Counted from the stretch's first letter, positions 43,561 to 54,695 are shown. The stretch: 64,000 nucleotides of DNA from Prorocentrum cordatum (GCA_963575745.1 CAUYUJ010018334.1:143761-207760); one strand, 5' to 3'. Notes: a model not told the origin generated them from the sequence alone. Program-made: numbers and translations.

Positions 43561-44185
43561 CCACTTCCCGTTTTCGGTCTGGTCCGCGGGGGCCAAGAGA
43601 CTGGTCTGGCTGAACCTGCCGCGGCCTTGTCCTCGCCCGCCTTTCCGCGCGGGGTTTGGCCCCCCGCTGCGCTCGCGGCCGCGCCCTCGTCGTCGTCGAC
43701 GATCGTGGATCGAGGTTTCAGGTTGGAGGACTGAGGCTTTCTTTGGGTTTTTGTCAGTTTCTGGTTCTTTTGCGCGCTCTCGCGGCCACGGCTGAGTCTG
43801 CCTCGGACTCCTGGTCAGAACGCACCCCTGGACAAGGGGGGAGGAGGAGGAGGAAGAGGGGGAGGAGGAACGAGGAGGGAGGAGGAGGAGGAGGACGCCC
43901 GGGGACTTCCAGGCGGCCAAGATCTGCTCGAAGTCGGTACCGGTAGCTCTCCCGGGGTCCTTCCGATGCAGAGTTGCACCTCGGGTCCGTTTTTGAAGGA
44001 CGAAGCCCGCAAACGGCCTCCAGGGGGCGAAAACTTCGAAAAGCCGACGACGACGCCAAGAGCTATGGCCCCCCCGCCGGTGAAGGCGAAGAGGGCCCAG
44101 CTGGCGCAGCAGATGGCGATGATGTAGGCGCGATCGCCACCCGGGCTCCGCGGCGACGGCCCCTCGTCGTCGTCGTCGTCGGTGT
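43560..44185. other. Spacer, no gene recognised
   Basis: GC-rich with a short GGA tract near 43840-43900. Open frames on both strands are about equal and carry no recognisable motif. Confidence 0.4.
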
Positions 44186-44189
44186 CCCG

Positions 44190-44948
44190 TCGGTGTCCCG
44201 ATGATGATGTTGCTGATGATTATGATGATGATTATGATGAGGATGGTAATGATGATGAGATGATGTTGATGATGGCGATGATGATGATGATGTTGATGTT
44301 GATGTTGATGATGATGATGATGATGCTGATGGTGTCCCGATGATGAGGATGATGATGATCATGATGATGCCGACGATGGTGTCCCGATGAAGATGAGTAT
44401 GATGATGTTGATGTTGATGATGCTGATTATGAATGTGTCCCGATGATGATGATGTTGATGATGATGACGTTGATGATGATTATGGCGTCCCGATGATGAT
44501 TATTCTGATGGTGATGATGATGATGTTGATGATGATGATGGCGTCCCGATGGTGATGATGATGATGATGTTGATGGTGATGTTGGTAAGTATGATGATCA
44601 TGCTGATGATGTTGGATGATGATGATGATGATGATGATGTCGATGATGAGGATGGGATGATGATGACGGTGTCCCGATGATGATGCTGCTGCTGCTGATG
44701 ATGATGACGATGACTGTGTCCCGCTGCTGCTGCTGATGATGATGTTGATGATGATGATGATGATTGTGATGATGGTGATGATGATGATGGATGATGATGA
44801 TGACGGTGGTGTCCCGATGATGTTGATGACCGTGATGATGATGATGATGATGATGTTGATGATGGTGGTGATGATGATGATGATGATGATGATGTTGGTG
44901 TTGATGATGAGGAGGAGGCGGAGGAGGAGGAGGAGGAGGAGGAGGAGG

Positions 44949-44990
<42 letters not shown>

Positions 44991-45120
44991 AGGAGGAGCA
45001 GGAGGAGGCGGAGGCGGAGGAGGAGGAGGAGGAGGAGCAGGAGGAGCAGGAGGAGCAGGAGGAGGTGCAGGAGCAGGAGGATGAGCAGGAGGAGGAGCAG
45101 GAGGAGGAGGACGAGGAGAG
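44190..45120. repeat. (GAT)n with GTCCCGATGATGATG spacing, then (GGA)n
   Basis: GAT trinucleotide tract punctuated about every 40-60 bp by GTGTCCCGATGATG or GCGTCCCGATG, then GAG/GCA repeats from about 44910. Poly-Asp, Met, Arg and Pro frames are artefacts. Confidence 0.95.
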
Positions 45121-46135
45121 GCGAAACCGAGGGCGATGACCGCGTCGGCCTGGCGCCCGAGCGCCCCGCCCCCCGTTCCCCAGGGCAGCGGTCGCCGCAG
45201 GCGGCAGCGGCCCGCCGGAGTCTCCGGCGCCGCGGGGGTGCGTGAAGGGTCAGGGGCAACATCAGGGCGGCACAGGCTTAGGCTCAGGAAGGACCGCCGG
45301 CTGAATTTCTCAGATCTGCGGAGATGTTGGGAGGGATGAGTGGTGAGGAAAGAGGTCAGGGGCAACGCTGGGGGGGGATCGGCTCGTGGCAACGTTTGGT
45401 GGGGAATGTGCTCAGCGGGGGATGTGCATCGACTTCCAATCGCCCACTCGTCGCCGAAAGGGCTCCGACAGTCCATCCCGCACAGGAACATCGGGCTTCG
45501 CTATCGGGAACCTATCGCCCATCTATCGGCGATGTTCGAAGAAGAGAAACGGCATAAGCATAAACTTTTGGCGCTCCGCGCGGGTTTCTTGGATCTGCGC
45601 TGTATTCCCTGGGAGGTCTCATGTGGACGGGCCCCTACTGTATGGCCTATTCACGCTCGAGGTTTCCCCCCCCTGAGCTGCTCCCCTCCCTGGCGTCAGC
45701 CTTAAGAAGTGGGCGTCCAGGGCCCTGGCATCATCGTCGCGCCTCCTCACCACACGGGCTGACTGTAGCGTTTTGTCGCCCTGCAGCTGGCAACGGCGGC
45801 GCGCAGAGGGGGGTGATGAGGGGGAGGGGAGACGCCTTTTTAGAGGCACGCTCTCTAGCCGTGGATCTCCTTGCGATTTGTTTTGGAATCGCGCTGTCTC
45901 CCGAGGCCTCCTCGCGATTCGTGCAAGGCGCACGCTTCGGCGAGCCGCCGTGCTCGACTTGGCCGCCTGGGCCCGCCTTCCCGACCCGCCTGTTAGGGTC
46001 TAGCCGCCCGATCTGCCCGTCTGGTTCTGCAACGTGTTTTCTGCTACTAGCCCCCCCATCCTGCTACTCTCTCTCGTGCTCCATCTTCCTCCCTCCCCCT
46101 TGTCCTTTCCTTCCATCCGTCCTCTCTTCCCTTGC
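45120..46135. other. Spacer with dispersed-repeat copies, no assigned gene
   Basis: 45410-45600 resembles parts of 0.54-0.68 kb and 30.73-30.78 kb. From 46050 a pyrimidine-rich stretch leads into the exon at 46140. No other coding that I can support. Confidence 0.4.
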
Positions 46136-46140
46136 CTCAG

Positions 46141-46256
46141 GGGCCGCGCCAAATACACGTGGCAGGGAAGAAAGATATTTCCCAAAGGGGGTACGATCGA
46201 CGACGAAGGGGCGGGTATCGAGGGCATGGGATACGCGTTGAATGGCACGCGAGCAG
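46141..46256 (+). CDS. Probable internal exon of an unknown gene
   Basis: A long pyrimidine-rich tract ends TTGCCTCAG at 46140. The exon reads RAKYTWQGRKIFPKGGTI then DDEGAGIEGMGYALNGTRAG and ends CGAGCAG|GTAAGAGCG, a good GT donor. The acceptor is AG|G, as usual in dinoflagellates. I cannot name the family and cannot find its neighbours in the window. The reading is supported by the coherent frame and two good splice sites, not by homology. Confidence 0.45.
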
Positions 46257-46890
46257 GTAAGAGCGATCATTTTTTTATTCAAAGATGTTTTTTCCCCTCT
46301 CTCCCTATTTCGGGTCTATGGACCCCTTCAGAGATGTGTCATCGGCTTTGTTGTGTATTCAGCAAAAGAGAGGTCTGGACTTGGAGCCGAAAGTGGACTC
46401 GCACGCGTCGGGGAACCATACTTCTTGCTTCGCACGGGGCGAGGCCAGCGAGACAGGCAGACGGGCCTGCCACAGGCCAGCTGCTGCCCAGCACGATGCT
46501 TTCTGTTGTCGTCGTCCTGCGGCAAGGCCGGGGCGGAGGATCGAGGCGCAAAGACATCGTACACATAAACTGTCGGGACTCCGCGCCGACGTCCTGGAGC
46601 GGCACTGGACCCCCCTCCCTGGCGCGCGGAACGCGCCATGGGCGGCCTCGGAGGCGCCGCCGGGGTGGGGGTCCAGCGCCCATCCAAGAAATGCACGCGG
46701 AGCTCCGAAAGTGCATGTTTGTGTTTTTTGTTGTTCTTCGAGAGGGGGAGGCGGCGGAGGAGAGGGGTGGGCGGGGAGGGGAGGCTCGTGCTGCAGACCT
46801 GAGCAACATCATCAACTTCAGGGACTCCCTGGAGGACTGCGCAGGGGGGTGGCATCGAGAAGAACTCAGGGGCGACGAGGATACTGTCGG
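46257..46890. other. Probable intron or spacer
   Basis: Follows the donor at 46256. Contains a degenerate copy of the repeat seen at 30.73 and 45.56 kb (CACATAAACTGTCGGGACTC near 46560). No coding recognised. Confidence 0.35.
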
Positions 46891-47070
46891 AGGCACCGAT
46901 TTTTACACTACACAATGAGGTCGCCGCAGGCGCCAGCTGTTCGTCAAGGCAATGTGGGTGGGCCGCGGTCAGGTCGCGTGTGGGTCGTGGGTGGGTCGCG
47001 GGCGGGTCGCGGGCGAGGACCACGACAAAAACAAACAACGAACAACCAACAAACGAAAAGAACCCTCGCC
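46890..47070. repeat. Inverted copy of the TTG plus GCGACCC element
   Basis: On the minus strand it reads TTG-like runs, GCGACCCGCC / GCGACCCACC units, then CACATTGCCTTGACGAACA and GGCGCCTGCGGCG. This matches the right part of the 22.94-23.30 kb element. Confidence 0.7.
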
Positions 47071-47140
47071 GGCGCCTCGACGTCGACGTCGTCGGCATCG
47101 ACGGCGGCGGCGGTAGTGGTCGCGCCGTCGTCGTCGATTC

Positions 47141-47261
47141 TGTCGTTGTCGGGGATCAAACATCCTCTATTGTGGGGGTTAGTGGGGCTTCTGGGAAACG
47201 TGTTTGGGGGCCGTGCCGAAGGCTTTGCCGGCGTCGAGTGCGGCAGACTCCATGGGTGTCG
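47141..47261 (+). repeat. 121-bp segment duplicated at 54168-54288
   Basis: Both copies start TGTCGTTGTCGGGGATCAAA and end GACTCCATGGGTGTCG. I count three mismatches in 121 bp. In the frame LSLSGIKHPLLWGLVGLLGN the differences are Leu/Phe, silent and Val/Ile, so a coding origin is possible. Each copy lies shortly before a 77-bp minisatellite array. Confidence 0.85.
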
Positions 47262-48025
47262 CATGAAACCTAGGCTTTCGCATGAAACCTAGTGTTTGGG
47301 AAAACACCCTTCAAGAGGTACTCCGAGGTACTCCGCTTAGCTGGACCCAGGTTTTCGCATGAAACCCATTGTTTGGGAAAACACCTCTCGCGATGTACTC
47401 CCATGTACTCCGCTGAGCTGAAACCCATTGTTTGGGAAAACGCCCTTGAAGAGGTACTCCGAGGTACAGTCTTTCGCATGAAACCGATTGTTGGGGAAGA
47501 CGCCCTTCAAGAGGTACTCTCATGTACTCCACTTTGCTGAAACCTATTGTTTGGGAAAACGCCCTTCAAGAGGTACTCCGAGGTACTCCACTTAGCTGGA
47601 CCCAGGCTTTCGCATGAGACCTCTTGTGTGGGGAAACACCCTTCAAGAGGGACTCCGAGGTGCTCCACTGAGCTGGACCCAGGCTTTCGCATGAAACCTA
47701 TTGTTTGGGGAAACACCCTTCAAGAGGTACTCCCATGTGTTCCACGTAGCTGAAACCTATTGTTTGGGAAAACACCCTTCAAGAGGAACTCCGAGGCATT
47801 CCGCTTAGCTGGACCCAGGCTTTCGCATGAAACCTATCGTTTGGGAAAACACCCTTCAAGAGGTACTCCGAGGTGCTCCACTTAACTGGACCCAGGTTTT
47901 CGCATGAAACCTATTGTTTGGAAAGACTCCACTTAGCTGAAACCGATTTGTTGGGAAGCACCCTTCAAGAGGTACTCCGAGGTACTCCAGTTAGCTGGAC
48001 CCAGGCTTTCGCATGAAACCTATTG
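47262..48025. repeat. 77-bp minisatellite array M2
   Basis: About ten units of the M family, long and short variants mixed. It runs to within about 100 bp of the SSNA1-like start codon. Confidence 0.95.
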
Positions 48026-48044
48026 TGTGGCCTACTGGCTCAAG
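48026..48044 (+). promoter_or_regulatory. Possible relict of the dinoflagellate spliced leader
   Basis: TGTGGCCTACTGGCTCAAG resembles the 3' part of the known spliced leader (GTAGCCATTTTGGCTCAAG): GCC and TGGCTCAAG match. It lies 89 bp upstream of an intronless gene, where a reinserted trans-spliced cDNA would carry it. A 9-base match can arise by chance in 64 kb, so this is tentative. Confidence 0.25.
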
Positions 48045-48132
48045 CGAGTGCATCTGCACGCGGGCGTTTGCGTTCGTGCTTCAGTGGGGGTGTCTCGGGT
48101 GATTCACTAGAGTTGACGGGAAGGCCGGGGCA

Positions 48133-48624
48133 ATGGAGCGGTCACCATGCGCAGGATCTGCGTCGACGCCCGGGTCTGCAAGCACCGGCAGTTTGGGCAA
48201 GCGTGGAAGGGCCCGGGACGATTTCTTTTCCGAGGTCGCTGCAGCCATGAGCGCACTCCGACAGAAGCGTGAAGAACTTGACAAGGAGATCGCGCGCGAG
48301 ACGGGGCTGCAGGCCTCCATTCGCGAGGGCGTGTCCTCGCTGCAGAATCGATTGGAGGAGATCGCTCGGTCGATTCAGCAAAGAACGGAACAGCGCGCCA
48401 AGTGCGAGGCAGTATTGGAGGAGTCGCGGGTCGCGCAGGAGGGGATTCTCCAAGCGTGTCAGCAGGTTACTCAGGACACCCAAGAGAACGCGGAATGCGT
48501 GCACAAAAAGCGGAAGCGGCTGGAAGTAAACGCGCTCCTGTGGTCTACGGGCCCTGTTGCCCAAAGCATGCTGGAGCTCGAAGCCGCCCACCGCGGCATT
48601 CCCGTGTCAGAGCTTTTCTGGTAG
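48133..48624 (+). CDS. SSNA1/DIP13-like coiled-coil protein
   Basis: A complete, intronless 163-codon frame from ATG 48133 to TAG 48622-48624. Residues about 30-115 are one coiled coil, with SALRQKREELDKEIARE, LQNRLEEIARSIQQR and an ESRVAQEGILQACQ tail. These follow the SSNA1/DIP13 pattern (KREEL..EI, L..KL..I...I..K...R, then E...AY..IL). Members of the family are 100-120-residue microtubule-binding proteins of basal bodies, centrioles and flagella. This one has extra ends: a Ser/Gly-rich N-terminus with KRGRA, and a C-terminal KKRKRLE followed by LELEAAHRGIPVSELFW. The basic clusters could be nuclear-localisation or microtubule-binding elements. An alternative is a generic coiled-coil protein. 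The lack of introns and the possible spliced-leader relict suggest a retrocopy. Confidence 0.7.
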   Translation: MERSPCAGSASTPGSASTGSLGKRGRARDDFFSEVAAAMSALRQKREELDKEIARETGLQASIREGVSSLQNRLEEIARSIQQRTEQRAKCEAVLEESRVAQEGILQACQQVTQDTQENAECVHKKRKRLEVNALLWSTGPVAQSMLELEAAHRGIPVSELFW

Positions 48625-48659
48625 CCCGTGGAGCGGGTGCGTTCAGCGGAGCCCGATTC

Positions 48660-49065
48660 AGAGTAGGTGCACGCACTGGGGTGGGGAGGGACGGAGGAAG
48701 GGGTGGAGGAGTTGGAGGTGGCCAAAGACCGAGCCACTCAAGCGTGCGTTCACGCCAAAGAATCACGAGCTGGCGAACTGTATTCCACAAGTCCTCACGC
48801 TTTGCCAGACAATTTCGGCCGCCTCGTTTAGGTGAACCGATTCAGACCAATAGCACGCGCTAGGGGGAGGAGAAGGAGAGGGATATGGAGGAGGAGAAGG
48901 TGTGAGGGGGGGAGCAAGAGGTGGCTGAAGACCAGGCCACTCAAGCGTGTGTTCACGCCAAAGAATCACCAGCTGGTGATGAGTATTCATTTTTGCACGC
49001 TTTGCCAGGAAGTCGCGGCCTCCTCGTGTCGGGGAGCCGATGCAGACTAATTGCATGTCGTGGTC
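48660..49065. repeat. CACGCCAAAGAATCAC element, two tandem copies
   Basis: Two copies of about 190 bp, each with GCCACTCAAGCGTG, TTCACGCCAAAGAATCAC, a CACGCTTTGCCAG segment and GCCGATGCAG or ACCGATTCAG. The second contains the perfect palindrome ATCACCAGCTGGTGAT. Related copies lie at 53.90-54.09 and 61.50-61.70 kb. Confidence 0.75.
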
Positions 49066-49069
49066 GGCA

Positions 49070-49215
49070 GCGTGTTGTCACGCCAAAGAGATGACAGTGC
49101 CCTCGCAGATGGGGGGCGTGTTGTGATCACGCCAAAGATTGCAAGTACAGCATAGTCGGATTGCGTTGGCCAACCTTTGAAAGTTCGGCCCGGTATCCTG
49201 GTTGGCGCAGAGGTT
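49070..49215. repeat. GTGTTGTCACGCCAAAGAG element, copy 1
   Basis: Contains GGGGGGCGTGTTGTGATCAC, TACAGCATAGTCGG and CCTTTGAAAGTTCGG. All are matched in order at 53.68-53.79 kb. Confidence 0.7.
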
Positions 49216-51636
49216 GACCCAGGAGCTTCTTGCAAACGAATGATTGTAAACCATTTGAGTGAGCCTATGAAAGAAAGGGTGGCAATGGCGTTCCGTTTCC
49301 GTCCGTTCGCATCTGACCGGTGCGGGGTGATAGTTCTGCAGAAGAAACTCCGCGGACGCCGCGTTTGCGGGCCCTCTTTGCGTCCAGAAAGCGGTGACGA
49401 CGCAACCTGGTAGTGCCGAGGAGCTCCTGGTCGCGGTCGGGGGCGCTTCGAAGAGCCTCGGGAGTTCGGCGCGTTTTGCGTATCCCCGCCAGCCCATCCT
49501 AAAACAGCAATTTTTGCGAAACATACCGATAGTCGTGCTATGTGAGGGTTTTGTAGGCGGGACAGACGTGCGAAAGAACGAAGGGGTGTTGGGGAAGTGT
49601 TCCGTGCGGCCTTTGCATGCACGGGGAAGAGTTTAGAGCGTCGGCACAGTCATTCCCCTGTCCTCGCTCCCATTTCTCTGTTTCGCTTCGTGCTCTCCTC
49701 CTCACCCTTCTTACATGCCTCACCCTCCCCTCCTTATTTTCATCTTCTGTTTATCCTCTTTCTCCCTCGTCTATTCATAAGCCTCTTAGCCGGCAGGCTT
49801 ATCTGTCTCGACTCCCTCATCAATCTCATCACCTTTTTTTTTTTGGTGTGTCGTGCTTTGTGGGAATCTCAAATTGCTGATTTGAGGCCATCGCGCGTGC
49901 CCGGGAGCACCATCGTGCAAGCTTTGGTAGCGTTTTGTGTCGGCGTCGCGTCTGCCGCCGCAGCAGTTTTGGTTGTTTCATCAGACCGTGCGCTGCTGCA
50001 GCTGGAAATGTCGGCCATCCGGGTGATTCTTGCTCCAGGACCCGCCGCCGCAATGGGGGCATCGCGGTCGGCGGCCGCTCGCGCAGTGCGGGCTGTGCTG
50101 ACACAGCGCTCGCCCCAGCGCGCCCGACCTTCTCTTCCTTGGAGGGAACCCTTATTCCCTTTCGCCTATTCTTGGAATCCTGACGGCGCGGTTCTGCGGA
50201 ACCTCCCCGAGTGGAGTTTTGTTGCGGCTCGGAGTCCTCTTGCGTTTCATTTTTCGTCGTCCACCTTTTGAAACTCCTCCCGCTTTGCGTTTTTTTTTCC
50301 CGGAAGCTTTATCTCCGTCTTTACATTCTCTATCTCGGGCATCTCTTCCACGAAGAATTAGACTTCGCGCGGTGCTGAGGCCGTCTGCATTGAAGAAGGC
50401 GTACTTCGAATCTCCTGGCACTATTCTTGCCTGGTTCTTCGAGGCGGGCCAGGCGCGCGAAGGGATGGGAGTAGCAGGCCAAGGGGGCGGGCGCAGACCC
50501 AAGGATGAGGATCGCGGCCTCGGGCGTTTGAGATGGCCGAAGAGAGCCCAGAGGAGTTCCAAGACGGCATGAAGGAAGGCCTGAAGAAATGGCTAGGAAA
50601 TAATACTCTGCCAAATTCGCTGTCTGTCTCAGTGTCGATCTCTTTATGCATCCCACCCGGTGGATCTCAGTAGCATGGTGATTCACTTGATCTCTCCATG
50701 TGTCCCACCTCGTTGTACTATGGATCCCACGTTCTATTTCAGGATCAATCGCATCCGATCCATGTCGTCATGGACTTCAGTATCGATGGCACAAGCGATT
50801 TCACCAACGATAGCGCTATCGCTCGCACTATCGCTGTCCGTGTCGGCATCACCATCGATGTCTCTAGCGATACCATTATCGATGTCTGCATCGACATCTG
50901 CATCGGTATTCTGGTTTCCGGAAATAGCATTCTTCAAGAATGAAGCTGGTTCCCCCGAGCGCGGAGAAACATATGTGAGTCGCCGCAGTCTAGCTGAGCG
51001 CCTGTCCAGCTTCTCCTTCAATGTTCTGGAATCAGCGTTCCGGTGAACTTCAGTAGTTGTGCGTAGCAGTTCTGAAGGTTTTGAGAGCGAAGGCCGAAAT
51101 GTTCGCGAGCTCCAAGACCACATTGTATTTAGATGTCCTTCTCTATGTTTCCTTTCTCTTGCCCCCCCCTTTCTCTGATAGAGGCAATGAACAGTTCGAA
51201 ACCCTACGTGTATGTAGCTCAAGGAAAGAACATGACTGCGGAGTTCATCTTCCCTTCCGAGCCTGGGGGTCATGTTGGGGGCCAGGAATGCGTTCCTGAG
51301 GGCCCGACCAGTTCGTCTTCCTTCTTGGGGGCCCGAAATTGAGAACTTTCGTGGTTGTGCGGATCAGCTTCATTCCGTGCGCGGCCCGCGCCTCCAAACG
51401 AAGGCCGTCGCTGCCCAGACTGCTCTGGTTGACCTTGGACAGCTCGTGGTGCTGACGCAGGAGCCCCTCCCCTACCGCTGGCGGGTGGCTGCGCTCGTTC
51501 GCACGCGGGCTCTGAACACGCGTTAGCCAGGAAGGGGAGAGTCCGATGTTCAGCAGGACGAGGCTTGACCCAGAGGAATTTGCTGCGATAGGGGGAACCC
51601 TCAGGTTGAAGCCCGTGATGTGGGAACATGGTTTGC
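49215..51636. other. Low-density region, no assigned gene
   Basis: Several mixed-composition frames occur, for example 49.86-50.12 kb (Ala/Val-rich), 50.53-50.61 kb (MAEESPEEFQDGMKEGLKKW) and 51.19-51.34 kb (KPYVYVAQGKNMTAEF). They may be exons, but none has a recognisable domain and I could not link them by splice sites. 50.77-50.93 kb is a degenerate ATCG-type repeat. Confidence 0.3.
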
Positions 51637-51948
<312 letters not shown>

Positions 51949-51950
<2 letters not shown>

Positions 51951-52263
51951 TTGGAAGGAGAAGAAGGAGCGGCAGGAGCAAGGCGTGGCAAGCATGGCGA
52001 AGGCCATGTGCGCGCGCCCCTGCCTGCATTCGTGTTTCACTGTCCTCTGCCTCCTGCCTTCCGCCCGATGATCGACAGGGAAATGGGTATCTTGCGGTGG
52101 AGGCGGGAACGACTTCGCCTCCGTTGCCTCTCCGTTCCTCGGCTTCGAAGCGCCGTGGTGTGCTCCGCCGCTCTTCGACCCCCTGCTCTCAGGATGCCTC
52201 CTTTTGCCTATCCCAGTCGCCCTGCGTTTTTCCATGTCGTGGTTCTTTCTGGAGACACTGTAG
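51949..52263 (+). repeat. 315-bp direct duplication, copy 1
   Basis: Identical, as far as I can read, to 52401-52715 (offset 452 bp). It starts TCTTGGAAGGAGAAGAAGG and ends GACACTGTAG. In copy 2 that is the end of an exon plus a complete intron up to its acceptor AG. Confidence 0.95.
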
Positions 52264-52339
52264 AAGAAAAGACAGCGAGACCAGGATGCCCCACCATCGA
52301 TATAGCATGGGAAAGCGGTGCGGCTGAGTAGCTATGAAG

Positions 52340-52459
52340 TGGCCAAACCTCCGAAGTGCGGCGCGAGGATGAGTTCACCGCCCTGGCGGCGAAGGACGCG
52401 TCTTGGAAGGAGAAGAAGGAGCGGCAGGAGCAAGGCGTGGCAAGCATGGCGAAGGCCAT
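52340..52459 (+). CDS. Penultimate exon of a small charged protein
   Basis: The frame reads DEFTALAAKDASWKEKKERQ then EQGVASMAKAM, strongly charged and helical. The donor is GCCAT|GTGCGC at 52459. Joined to the acceptor at 52715 it gives ATG GCT TTA (M-A-L) and stays open to the stop at 52941. The upstream limit is uncertain, since an in-frame TGA lies just before about 52340. The second half of the exon is part of the 315-bp duplication. Confidence 0.4.
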
Positions 52460-52715
52460 GTGCGCGCGCCCCTGCCTGCATTCGTGTTTCACTGTCCTCT
52501 GCCTCCTGCCTTCCGCCCGATGATCGACAGGGAAATGGGTATCTTGCGGTGGAGGCGGGAACGACTTCGCCTCCGTTGCCTCTCCGTTCCTCGGCTTCGA
52601 AGCGCCGTGGTGTGCTCCGCCGCTCTTCGACCCCCTGCTCTCAGGATGCCTCCTTTTGCCTATCCCAGTCGCCCTGCGTTTTTCCATGTCGTGGTTCTTT
52701 CTGGAGACACTGTAG
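52401..52715 (+). repeat. 315-bp direct duplication, copy 2
   Basis: Comprises the last part of the exon ending at 52459 and the whole intron 52460-52715 (GT...AG), so its right border is the splice acceptor itself. Confidence 0.95.
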
Positions 52716-52941
52716 GGCTTTATATTCGGAGGTTTGCGGCCAGTTCGCGCACTTCTCGAGGGGGCGTCAGAAGATGCAGCCGCTGTCGCCCGGTGCGTCG
52801 GCGCCCACCCCCCCAAAGGCCGTCGACCTGGCTACCGCTATCCTCGAAGAGGGGAAGGAGTTGCAGATAAGCAAGAAGCGTCGCAAGACGAATCTCGCCA
52901 TGGTGACGTCCATGGCCGATACTGCAACCAAGGCCCGCTGA
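52716..52941 (+). CDS. Terminal exon of the small charged protein
   Basis: Starts at AG|G after 52715 and reads ALYSEVCGQFAHFSRGRQKM, then a Pro/Ala linker, then AILEEGKELQISKKRRKTNL and ends MADTATKAR before TGA (52939-52941). KKRRKTN is a possible nuclear-localisation cluster. I recognise no family. Its support is the in-frame GT-AG junction with the exon at 52340-52459. Confidence 0.4.
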
Positions 52942-53485
52942 TGCAGCATATGCACCTGATAAATATGTGGGGGAGGTGTTAGAAATCAGCAAAGCAGGTC
53001 GTGTTCCGGCGTGCCCCGAGAAGACCGTCGGAGCAGGCAGTGAGTTGGAATCTAGGTGTAAGTTCGGGTATTCGTGCTTTGGGAGCGGCGTCCCCGACGA
53101 GGCGCAAGGATGCGTGGTGTGAGGCAGTGTGGGAGCAGGAGCCAGCGAGCGGATGTCTGGCAGCGGTAGCTTGCAGTGATATGGGGAGATCCAAACGGAA
53201 GACGGTGCCGTCATGTTAGCCGCCGCAGGTATCTACCAGCGGCTTGTCGTACCGAGCCATGAAGAAGCAGCAGGTGGAGGAAGAGGCAGAGGCCAGCGAC
53301 GATTCTTGAGATTTCTTTCAATGGCCTCCAGCAGTCGCCTATACTTAAATCAGCCTGGCATCGCACTGGCGGCGTTCCTGATTGCGGCTGGGGGCACAGG
53401 AATGAGCGCGCAACCTTGTTACCTTTCTGCGGGGCTCTACGTGTATGCACCTGAGGCCGTTACGGCAGGAGGTGGTGGTCGGCTT
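52942..53485. other. Spacer, no gene recognised
   Basis: Two open frames (53001-53219 and 53213-53656, plus strand) have mixed composition but no recognisable motif. They may be chance. Confidence 0.3.
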
Positions 53486-53489
53486 CATG

Positions 53490-54090
53490 CGGCCAGCGTG
53501 TTGTCACGCCAAAGAGTTGCCTGGGCCCAAAGCGAGCAGCGTGTAAGCACGCCGAAGATTGCACGCCTGGTGTCAGTTTTTTTTGTTATTGGGATTCGAC
53601 CACCTGTACTTGCCCTGTTTCGCACCGTGAATGGCAGCGTGTTGTCACGCCAATGAGGTCAGACTAGGCGCGCAGACGGGGGGCGTGTAGTGAGCACGCC
53701 GAAGAAAGCATGTACAGCGTAGTCGGGTTGCGCCCGGCCATCCTTTGAAAGTTCGGTCCAGTACTCCTGGTTTGCGCAGAGGAGGGGGGGGGGGAGCAGA
53801 GGAAGATGGAGGAGGATGAGGAGGGGTTGAAAAAAAAACAAAAAAGAAAAAGAAAAAATAAAAAATAATAAACAAAAATAAAGAATTTAGGACCAGCAGT
53901 TTGGCCAAAGATAAGCCTTGAAGCGTGTACTCACGCCAAAGAAAAAAGAAGAAGCAGAAAGGAGATAAGTAGTAGGAAAAGTGGAGGGAGACAGGAGGGA
54001 GATGGGAAGAGGGATTGTGTAAGCACTACCTGGTGATCTGTATTCCACGTTTCCACACGCTTTGCCAGAAAAGCGCGGCCTCGTCCACAT
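53490..54090. repeat. CACGCCAAAG-type elements, several copies
   Basis: GTGTTGTCACGCC occurs near 53500 and 53640, and GTGTAAGCACGCCGAAGATT near 53545. The block 53680-53790 matches 49.11-49.21 kb. An A-rich tract (53830-53885) is followed by a CACGCCAAAG ... CACGCTTTGCCAG copy like those at 48.7 and 61.6 kb. Confidence 0.7.
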
Positions 54091-54167
54091 CCACCCGTCT
54101 CCCGCCTGCCTCTCCCTGCCCCCCCCCCCTTCGTCGATCTCCTCGCCCTCGCTTCCTTGCTCCATGC

Positions 54168-54288
54168 TGTCGTTGTCGGGGATCAAACATCCTCTATTGT
54201 GGGGGTTCGTGGGGCTTCTGGGAAATGTGTTTGGGGGCCGTGCCGAAGGCTTTGCCGGCATCGAGTGCGGCAGACTCCATGGGTGTCG
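54168..54288 (+). repeat. 121-bp segment duplicated at 47141-47261
   Basis: Second copy of the segment described at 47.14 kb. Here the frame continues past it as GFVEGAGKCGRFPLGQKA to a stop near 54346. Confidence 0.85.
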
Positions 54289-54359
54289 GGGCTTCGTGGA
54301 GGGGGCCGGGAAATGTGGAAGGTTTCCCTTGGGCCAGAAAGCCTAGCAGGGGACTCCCC

Positions 54360-54563
54360 GATGACGACGATGTCGACGGCGACGACGGTAACGACGATAC
54401 GACGTTGACGACGAACACGACGGCGCCCGCAGGAGGTCTACGACGATGTCATCGCGGTGGGCGGCCGGACGCACGGCTAGAGCCACTCGCAGCTGACGTT
54501 CGACTTGGAGGAGGGCCTCGCGCGACGGGGCTCTGTGGGGTCGTAGTCGACGTCGTCGTCGTA

Positions 54564-54615
<52 letters not shown>

Positions 54616-54695
54616 CGTCGACGTCGACGACGACATCGTCGTTGTCGTCGTCGTCGCTTTGTCGTCGTCGTCGGCGTTGTCGTCGTCGATCGAAC
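54360..54695. repeat. (GAC)n and (GTC)n tract
   Basis: GAC-type units, then a CGT/GTC run with GACGTCGAC palindromic interruptions. Confidence 0.9.

Noticed and set aside
49597-50271. 224-codon + frame
   Set aside because: The first half translates a pyrimidine-rich tract (Phe/Leu/Ser/Pro). Only about 85 codons look protein-like and they have no motif.
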